A DNA stretch of 10,722 nt, taken from positions 1 through 10,722 of the forward strand of contig CAJANQ010000100.1 in assembly GCA_903941145.1 (NCBI GenBank), in the 5' to 3' direction. Positions within the stretch are counted from its first letter, which is position 1. Each line of letters opens with the position of its first letter. This DNA is from an uncultured Actinomycetes bacterium (GTDB taxonomy: Bacteria > Actinomycetota > Acidimicrobiia > Acidimicrobiales > Microtrichaceae). Of the stretch, positions 6,063-10,722 are shown in pieces. A program made the translations under genes and the position numbers. The notes below the pieces were generated by a model that had not been told where the DNA came from, searched no databases, and saw only the letters and a program-made list of their open reading frames with translations.

Positions 6063-6878
6063 CTACGCCCATCCGGCTCTGGAGGCGGCGAAGGCCGCCA
6101 CCACGCCGAACGCCGTCGCCACGTTGAGCGAGTCGACGTCGCCGGCCATCGGGACCCGCACGCGGTGGGCCGCCGCGGCAATCGTGTCGTCGCCCAGCCC
6201 CGGACCTTCTGCCCCGAGGACGAGTGCAACCTTGTCGTCGAGCACGCCGGCTGTGGCTGCAGCGTCGACGTCGAGCGCGTCAGCCACCGGCGTCAGCGCA
6301 ACGGTGGTGAACCCGGCGGAGGCCAGATGTTCGAGGGTGTGGGGGAGCGGGGCGACCCGGCACCACGGAACGTGGAGCGACCAGCCGAGCGAGACGCGGA
6401 CCGAGCGGCGGTAGAGCGGGTCGGCGCAGCGGTCGTCGAGCAGGATGCCGCCCACGCCGAGCGCCGCAGCGGTCCGGAACAACGACCCCAAGTTCTCGTG
6501 GTCGCCGACACCTTCGACCACGGCAATCCGTGGTGCGGCGAGCACCTGCTCGAGCGGTGGCGCCGGCAGCCGGTCGGCCGACGCCAGCACGCCGCGGTGC
6601 ACGTCGAACCCGCAGACCTCTGCGAGCAGCTCGCGGTCGGCCACCAGGACCTGGGCATCAACCGGAACCCCGGCGACGGCGTCGGACCGGTTCGGGGTCG
6701 TCAGTACGGAGCGGACCGGGTAGCGGCTGGTGAACAGGCGGTCGACGGCGAGTGCGCCCTCGACCACGACGGTGTGGGGGACCGTCGTCCGCTCAGACCG
6801 GGCGCCGGTGCTGCGAAGATCTCGGAAGTCGTCGAACCGTGGATCCGCAGGGTCGGTCAGCGTGACGGGTGCGTGCAC
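6063..6878 (-). CDS. SpoU/TrmH-family RNA 2'-O-methyltransferase
   Basis: A SAM-dependent RNA ribose methyltransferase of the knotted SPOUT superfamily, 271 residues. Residues about 5-105 form the N-terminal L30e-like substrate-binding domain (VVVEGALAVDRLF at 37-49). The catalytic domain shows the three SpoU motifs: NLGSLFRTA (129-137, with the conserved Arg135), LVLGAEGPGL (219-228) and VPMAGDVDSLNVATA (242-256). The start is a GTG at 6876-6878 with no strong ribosome-binding site. It lies 19 bases after the GGDEF-EAL stop, so it is probably cotranscribed and perhaps reached by readthrough ribosomes. Members methylate either tRNA or 23S rRNA; the domain layout resembles rRNA-type enzymes such as RlmB or thiostrepton-resistance-like proteins, but the target cannot be read from the sequence, so no symbol is given. 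Confidence 0.9.
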   Translation of the reverse strand: MHAPVTLTDPADPRFDDFRDLRSTGARSERTTVPHTVVVEGALAVDRLFTSRYPVRSVLTTPNRSDAVAGVPVDAQVLVADRELLAEVCGFDVHRGVLASADRLPAPPLEQVLAAPRIAVVEGVGDHENLGSLFRTAAALGVGGILLDDRCADPLYRRSVRVSLGWSLHVPWCRVAPLPHTLEHLASAGFTTVALTPVADALDVDAAATAGVLDDKVALVLGAEGPGLGDDTIAAAAHRVRVPMAGDVDSLNVATAFGVVAAFAASRAGWA

Positions 6879-6897
6879 CCACCGATCTTCACACGAA

Positions 6898-9800
6898 CTA
6901 GGCGGTCACCGGAGCGCCCAACGGCCCGACCAGCAGCTCTGCGAACTCGGGCGCCGGCACCGGTCGGGAGTACAGGTACCCCTGTCCGAGCGTGCAGCCC
7001 AGGTCGCGGAGCAGGTCGGCATGGAGCTCCTGCTCGATGCCCTCGGCGACGGTGCGCACGCCGAGCTCCTTGGCCAGCTCGATCACGGCAGTGACGATGC
7101 GCTGGTTGGTGAAGCGCTCCAGGCCGTCCACGAACGTGCGGTCGATCTTGAGGACGTCGAAGGCGAACTGCTGGATGTAGCCGAGCGACGAGTACCCCGT
7201 GCCGAAGTCGTCGATCGCCAGCCGGAGGCCCAGGGAGCGCAGCTGCTCCATGCGGTCGCGGATCTTGTCGGTGTCGGTGATGAGGGTCGACTCGGTGATC
7301 TCGAGCACAAGACGGTCGGCGGGGACGCCGGTGCGCTCGAGCGTGTCGAACACGGCTGGCACCAGCCCGTCGTCGTGCAGCTGCTGCACCGACAGGTTGA
7401 CCGACATGGTGAGGTGCTCGACGGCCGGGCCCAGCTCGGCACGCCACACCGACATGTCGGTGCACGCACGCTCGAGCACCCACAGGCCCAGGCGCCCGAT
7501 CTGGCCGGTCTCCTCGGCGAGCGGGATGAACACGTTCGGACCGAGCAGGCCGCGGCGGGGGTGGTTCCAGCGGACCAGGGCCTCGGTGCCCGTGATGCGG
7601 CCGGTCGCCAGGTCCACGATCGGCTGGTAGTGGGCCACGAACTGGTCGTCGTCGAGCGCTACCGACAGGTCGGCGCGCAGCTCGAGGCGGTCGAACGACG
7701 CCGTGTGCATGTAGGGCTCGAACACCGTGGTGGTGTGCTTGCCGCCCCGCTTGGAGCGGTACATGGCGGTGTCGGCGTTGCGGAGGAGGATCTCGCCGGT
7801 GGCCGAGCGGTCGTGGTCGAAGGCGATGCCGGCCGAGGCCGACACCGAGAGCTGGCGGCCGTCGATCTCGTACGGGCTGGCGATCGCCGTGAGCAGCTGC
7901 TCGCACAGGTCGGTGATGTCACGCTCGCCGTGGCCGCGCTCCAGGACGACCAGGAACTCGTCGCCGCCGATGCGGGCAGCCATGTCGCCGAAGGTGAGCA
8001 TCGAGCGGATGCGGTCGGCCATCATCACCAGCAGCTGGTCACCGACGGCGTGGCCCAGCGAGTCGTTCACGTCCTTGAAGTCGTCGAGGTCCAAGAAGAT
8101 GGCGGCGACGGTGGTGGCACCCTGGTTGCGGCTGAGGATGCCGTCGAGCTCGTCGAGCACGAGGGTGCGGTTGGCCAGGCCCGTGAGCTCGTCGTGGGTG
8201 GCCTGGAAGCGGAGTCGCTGCTCCATCTTCTTGCGCTCGGTGACGTCGCGGGCGTTGAGCACGAACCCGCCGACGGACCGCTCGTTGCGCAGGTCGGTCA
8301 CCGTGGTCTCGATGTTCCGCCACTCGCCGGCGGCGTTGCGGAAGCCGAACTCGAGCATCCGGGCGGTACCGGGCTCGACGTCGTCCGACACCGCCGTGCG
8401 CAGCGCCGTGTGCCAGTCGACGCCGCTCTCGCGGAACACGTCCTCGGCCAGGCGCTCGAGCAGTTCCTCCGGCGCCTCTCCCTGGACCTCGCTGACCGAC
8501 GGGCTGGCGTAGCGGACCCGGTCGTGGGAGTCGACGACGACCACCAGGTCGGTCGAGTACTGCACGAGTGCCTTGAACCGGGCCTCGGAGAGTACGAGGC
8601 GCTCTTCGGCCTGCTTGCGGTCGCCGACCTCTCGGGCATTGAGGACGACGCCGCCGATGTTCGGGTCGGTGCGCAGGTCGACGCCGACCACCTCGAACCA
8701 GTGGTAGGTGCCCGCCACGTGGCGCAGGCGGAGCTCGGTCGCCTCGGGGCGGCCGGAACGGACCTCGTGGAGCATCCGGGCGGCCGACTCGCGGTCGGCG
8801 GGGTGCACCAGGTCGGCAAAGGTCGACTGCAGGAGTGTGCGCTCGGGGTAGCCGAGCAGCCGGAAGGCGACGGGGGAGACGTAGTGGAGGGTCTCGGCGT
8901 CGTCGACGACCGCCACGATGTCGGAGGAGTTGTCGACGAGGGCGGCGAAGCGCTCCTCGGACCGGCGGCGCACCTGCTGCTCGGTCTGCTCGACGGCTCG
9001 GAGTCCAATGGCGGCCTCTCGGCAGAGGGCGGCCACGGCCTCGCGGGCGGTGTCGTCGGCCGGGCCGGTGCAGCTGAGCACGAGCGCGGCACGCACCTGT
9101 TCGCCGACCACGACGAGCCCTGCGGTCCAGGACCGGTCCCCGGCGACGTCAAGGTCGACGACCTGTCCGGTGGTCGGGTGCCGGTAGGCGGCCAGGTGGG
9201 TGCGCAGCGCGAGGACGGCAGAGGCGCAGCTGGGGCACTGGTCCCAGACGGTGTCGTCGAGCGGGTCGAGCAGCAGCCCGCCGTCGGCGAACCGGGCCCC
9301 GAGGACCTGCTCGGCGCCGACGGTGATGACCCGCGCCACGTCGTCGGTGGTCTCGGCCCCGACGAGGTGCTCGCCCACCGCCCGGAGCCCAGCCTCCTGT
9401 CCGGCAAACCGCTCACGGTCGCGGACCAGCCGGGCCATGCGGAGGATGACGAGCGGGACCAACGTGAGCGTGCCGACGGCCGGCAGCAGCAGGCGGTCGG
9501 CGGCGCCGGTGACGGAGAACCACACGACCAGTGCCGGCGGGGCGGCCAGCGCCGCAGCCATGACGGTCGTCCGGGTTGCGGTAAGGCGACGCTGGGTCGT
9601 CAGGTCGTTCGGCCGGCTGGTGAGCAGCGTGATGGAGGGGTGGAGGATGCCAGCACCGCCGAGCAGGTAGATCAGCGGGGCGACCGAGAGCAGAAGGCCC
9701 TCGTCGGCATGGTGGGCCGTGAGGAACGTCCCGAAGTTGTCGACCACGAAGGTGGTGACCAGGGCACCGGCGAGCAGGCGGTTGCTGGTCGACCGATGGC

Positions 9801-10371
9801 CGCCGGCGACGAGCGTCATGACGGCGGCCATGAAGACCAGGATGCCGAGCGCTGCGTAGACGACCTGCAGCAGGCGGGCACTGAGCGAGAACGAGGTGTC
9901 CTGCACGAACGGCAGGATGACGAGCGACCACTGCACGACTGCGGCGGACAGTCCGGCGACCACTGCGTCGACAGCCAGGTCGGAGTCGTAGCGGCCCAGC
10001 CGGCGACGCACGACCAGCAGGATCGCCGCCAGGACCAGGGGGTAGGCGAGGAGCGCCACGGCGTCGCCGGGGGAGGGGAACGGGAAGTCCCGGCCCACGG
10101 CCATGCCGTACAGCGAGCGGAGCAGCACGCCGACGAGCGACGCGGCACCGGCCAGCACGACCAGACGAACCGGGCGGCGGACCGACTCCGGGAACCAGCG
10201 GGTGCGGCGCCAGCAGATCCCGATGACCACGGCGGCACCCACCAGGTACACGACACCGTGAGGTACCGCCGGCAGCCAGAGCTGGGCCAGCGTCCAGGCC
10301 GTGCCGAGTGCGAGGAACCACCGGAAACGCTGCAGCGCGCTCCCTGGGCCCCCCGACCCGCCGACCGTCAT
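6898..10371 (-). CDS. Membrane GAF-PAS-PAS-GGDEF-EAL cyclic-di-GMP turnover protein
   Basis: A 1157-residue inner-membrane sensor that should make and/or degrade the second messenger c-di-GMP. About ten hydrophobic helices span residues 18-316, with the loop FPFPSPGDA near 96-104. A weak GAF-like region (about 328-461) carries CPSC (379-382). Two PAS/PAC domains follow (about 471-585 and 597-715), repeated with a 128-residue period. GGDEF domain: LTGLANR (729-735), metal Asp761, Asn769, and intact GGDEF at 802-806; the upstream inhibitory RxxD is TFGD (793-796), so product inhibition is unlikely. EAL domain: EAL (930-932), Asn992, Glu1024, the Asp pair 1054-1055 in DDFGTGYSS, Lys1075, Glu1110 and Gln1130, the full phosphodiesterase set. 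ATG 10371 is chosen because upstream in-frame sequence (ATG 10458 and beyond) is not protein-like and contains the candidate promoter. GGAAAAG at 10384-10390 is a weak ribosome-binding site. Net direction of activity is not predictable. Confidence 0.93.
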   Translation of the reverse strand: MTVGGSGGPGSALQRFRWFLALGTAWTLAQLWLPAVPHGVVYLVGAAVVIGICWRRTRWFPESVRRPVRLVVLAGAASLVGVLLRSLYGMAVGRDFPFPSPGDAVALLAYPLVLAAILLVVRRRLGRYDSDLAVDAVVAGLSAAVVQWSLVILPFVQDTSFSLSARLLQVVYAALGILVFMAAVMTLVAGGHRSTSNRLLAGALVTTFVVDNFGTFLTAHHADEGLLLSVAPLIYLLGGAGILHPSITLLTSRPNDLTTQRRLTATRTTVMAAALAAPPALVVWFSVTGAADRLLLPAVGTLTLVPLVILRMARLVRDRERFAGQEAGLRAVGEHLVGAETTDDVARVITVGAEQVLGARFADGGLLLDPLDDTVWDQCPSCASAVLALRTHLAAYRHPTTGQVVDLDVAGDRSWTAGLVVVGEQVRAALVLSCTGPADDTAREAVAALCREAAIGLRAVEQTEQQVRRRSEERFAALVDNSSDIVAVVDDAETLHYVSPVAFRLLGYPERTLLQSTFADLVHPADRESAARMLHEVRSGRPEATELRLRHVAGTYHWFEVVGVDLRTDPNIGGVVLNAREVGDRKQAEERLVLSEARFKALVQYSTDLVVVVDSHDRVRYASPSVSEVQGEAPEELLERLAEDVFRESGVDWHTALRTAVSDDVEPGTARMLEFGFRNAAGEWRNIETTVTDLRNERSVGGFVLNARDVTERKKMEQRLRFQATHDELTGLANRTLVLDELDGILSRNQGATTVAAIFLDLDDFKDVNDSLGHAVGDQLLVMMADRIRSMLTFGDMAARIGGDEFLVVLERGHGERDITDLCEQLLTAIASPYEIDGRQLSVSASAGIAFDHDRSATGEILLRNADTAMYRSKRGGKHTTTVFEPYMHTASFDRLELRADLSVALDDDQFVAHYQPIVDLATGRITGTEALVRWNHPRRGLLGPNVFIPLAEETGQIGRLGLWVLERACTDMSVWRAELGPAVEHLTMSVNLSVQQLHDDGLVPAVFDTLERTGVPADRLVLEITESTLITDTDKIRDRMEQLRSLGLRLAIDDFGTGYSSLGYIQQFAFDVLKIDRTFVDGLERFTNQRIVTAVIELAKELGVRTVAEGIEQELHADLLRDLGCTLGQGYLYSRPVPAPEFAELLVGPLGAPVTA

Positions 10372-10403
10372 GGTGCGTCGTGTCTTTTCCACAGTGGGGA
10401 GAA

Positions 10404-10430
10404 GTTCGGCGCATCCGAGACGGACCTGAG
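10404..10430 (-). promoter_or_regulatory. Candidate FliA-family (flagellar-type sigma) promoter for the GGDEF-EAL gene
   Basis: Read on the minus strand, CTCA (10430-10427) is followed by exactly 16 bases and then GCCGAA (10410-10405). From memory, the FliA-type consensus described in motile actinobacteria is CTCA-N15-17-GCCGAA, related to the enterobacterial TAAA-N15-GCCGATAA. Transcription would begin near 10395, leaving a leader of about 24 bases before ATG 10371. That agrees with the chosen start and rules out the upstream ATG. The match is exact but only ten bases long, and a second chance match exists antisense inside the MogA/MoaB gene. Confidence 0.5.
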
Positions 10431-10439
10431 AATTTTCCC

Positions 10440-10459
10440 GATGGGTGAAATGCCCCATC
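10440..10459. repeat. Short inverted repeat GATGGG-N8-CCCATC in the divergent intergenic region
   Basis: Perfect six-base arms at 10440-10445 and 10454-10459 enclose TGAAATGC. The repeat lies about 50 bases upstream of both candidate transcription starts (near 10395 on the minus strand and 10496 on the plus strand), a position suitable for a shared operator. Six-base arms can occur by chance, so function is only a possibility. Confidence 0.3.
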
Positions 10460-10483
10460 CACCGGCTCCCCGCGCACCACCGG

Positions 10484-10489
10484 TACGTT
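10484..10489 (+). promoter_or_regulatory. Possible -10 element (TACGTT) for the downstream methyltransferase gene
   Basis: TACGTT fits the TANNNT pattern and would place a transcription start near 10496, about 84 bases before ATG 10580. No recognisable -35 is found at 10460-10467. It is the best -10-like hexamer on this strand in the 208-base intergenic region. Confidence 0.3.
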
Positions 10490-10497
10490 CGTCGTGT

Positions 10498-10516
10498 CCG
10501 GACGTCCCTCGTCCGG
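10498..10516. repeat. Perfect 7-bp inverted repeat, 5-base loop, in the methyltransferase leader
   Basis: CCGGACG-TCCCT-CGTCCGG can form a seven-pair GC-rich hairpin. If transcription starts near 10496, it would be the first thing in the RNA, where such hairpins can stabilise a message. As DNA it is a 19-base palindrome overlapping the start region, which would suit a repressor operator. No T-run follows, so it is not a typical terminator for either strand. Confidence 0.45.
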
Positions 10517-10579
10517 CCGTTCCAGCGCTCGCACGGGGGTGCTGCAGCGGAGCGTCGCAGGTCCCTGGAGGTGCCGACG

Positions 10580-10722
10580 ATGGCGTCGGAACGCATCCAA
10601 CGGAAGCTCTGGAGCTGGTACAGCCGCTCCTACGACGGGCTGCTGGAGCTCGTTCCCTACCAGCGGCTGCTCGACCTCACGACCGAAGCCGTCTCGTGCG
10701 GTCCTTCGGACCGGCTGGTCGA
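10580..10722 (+). CDS. Probable class I SAM-dependent methyltransferase, N-terminal part (continues past window)
   Basis: Forty-seven complete codons are visible from ATG 10580, which has GGAGG at 10567-10571, eight bases away. The sequence opens with WSWYSRSYDGLLELVPYQRL (residues 11-30) and ends GPSDRLV. An opening of the type Y-S-x-x-Y-D, about 30-40 residues before a D-x-x-C-G-T-G SAM-binding loop, is typical of UbiE/MenG-like small-molecule methyltransferases, and RLV followed by a codon starting GA is where that loop would begin. The loop itself lies beyond the window, so the assignment is an extrapolation from N-terminal style. It is transcribed divergently from the GGDEF-EAL gene. The substrate cannot be guessed. 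Confidence 0.6.
   Translation, partial: MASERIQRKLWSWYSRSYDGLLELVPYQRLLDLTTEAVSCGPSDRLV

Noticed and set aside
8260..8960. Tandem DNA repeat inside the GGDEF-EAL gene
   Set aside because: The similarity reflects two homologous PAS/PAC domains at the protein level with diverged DNA, which is ordinary domain duplication rather than a nucleotide repeat.
10372..10596. Extension of the GGDEF-EAL protein by up to 75 N-terminal residues
   Set aside because: The extension (with an ATG at 10458) is Arg-rich, has no hydrophobic or conserved character, overlaps the candidate promoter and both inverted repeats, and would overlap the start of the divergent methyltransferase gene.

Overview
This is a high-GC window from an actinobacterium-like chromosome. 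The class Acidimicrobiia is my best guess. The guess rests on three things: the gene order fmt-rsmB-x-ribD-ribE-ribBA-ribH, which is the actinobacterial riboflavin neighbourhood; compact versions of RsmB, RibD and Fmt; and strongly G/C-biased codon third positions. It is an inference from remembered gene order and protein style, because there is no rRNA or other marker in the window. The long open frames lying opposite or inside these genes are shadows of the GC bias and are not annotated.

Plus strand, 1-6061: seven genes read in one direction. The 3' part of fmt (initiator tRNA formylation) overlaps rsmB (16S rRNA m5C methyltransferase) by one base. A MogA/MoaB-family molybdopterin gene follows, in the slot where many actinobacteria carry rpe. 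Then come ribD, ribE, ribBA and ribH, packed with gaps of 1, 20 and 16 bases. These four rib genes supply every dedicated enzyme from GTP and ribulose 5-phosphate to riboflavin except the intermediate phosphatase. The FMN/FAD-forming kinase is also not here. The 66 bases before ribD are too short for an FMN riboswitch and show none.

Minus strand, 10371-6063: two genes read toward the rib cluster. The first is a 1157-residue membrane protein with about ten transmembrane helices, a weak GAF-like region, two PAS domains, a GGDEF domain and an EAL domain. It is a cyclic-di-GMP turnover enzyme whose EAL catalytic residues and GGDEF motif are intact but whose product-inhibition site is lost. Nineteen bases downstream is a SpoU/TrmH-family RNA 2'-O-methyltransferase. 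Its stop codon faces the ribH stop with a single base between them. The GGDEF-EAL gene is preceded by an exact match to CTCA-N16-GCCGAA, the form I remember for FliA-family (flagellar-type) sigma factor promoters in actinobacteria. This is the most interesting signal in the window.

The right edge (10372-10722) holds a 208-base divergent intergenic region with two short perfect inverted repeats, then the first 47 codons of a probable class I SAM-dependent methyltransferase on the plus strand. I see no mobile element, CRISPR array, tRNA, rRNA or defence system. Most of the window is well-understood housekeeping, and I found no convincing previously undescribed multi-gene system.
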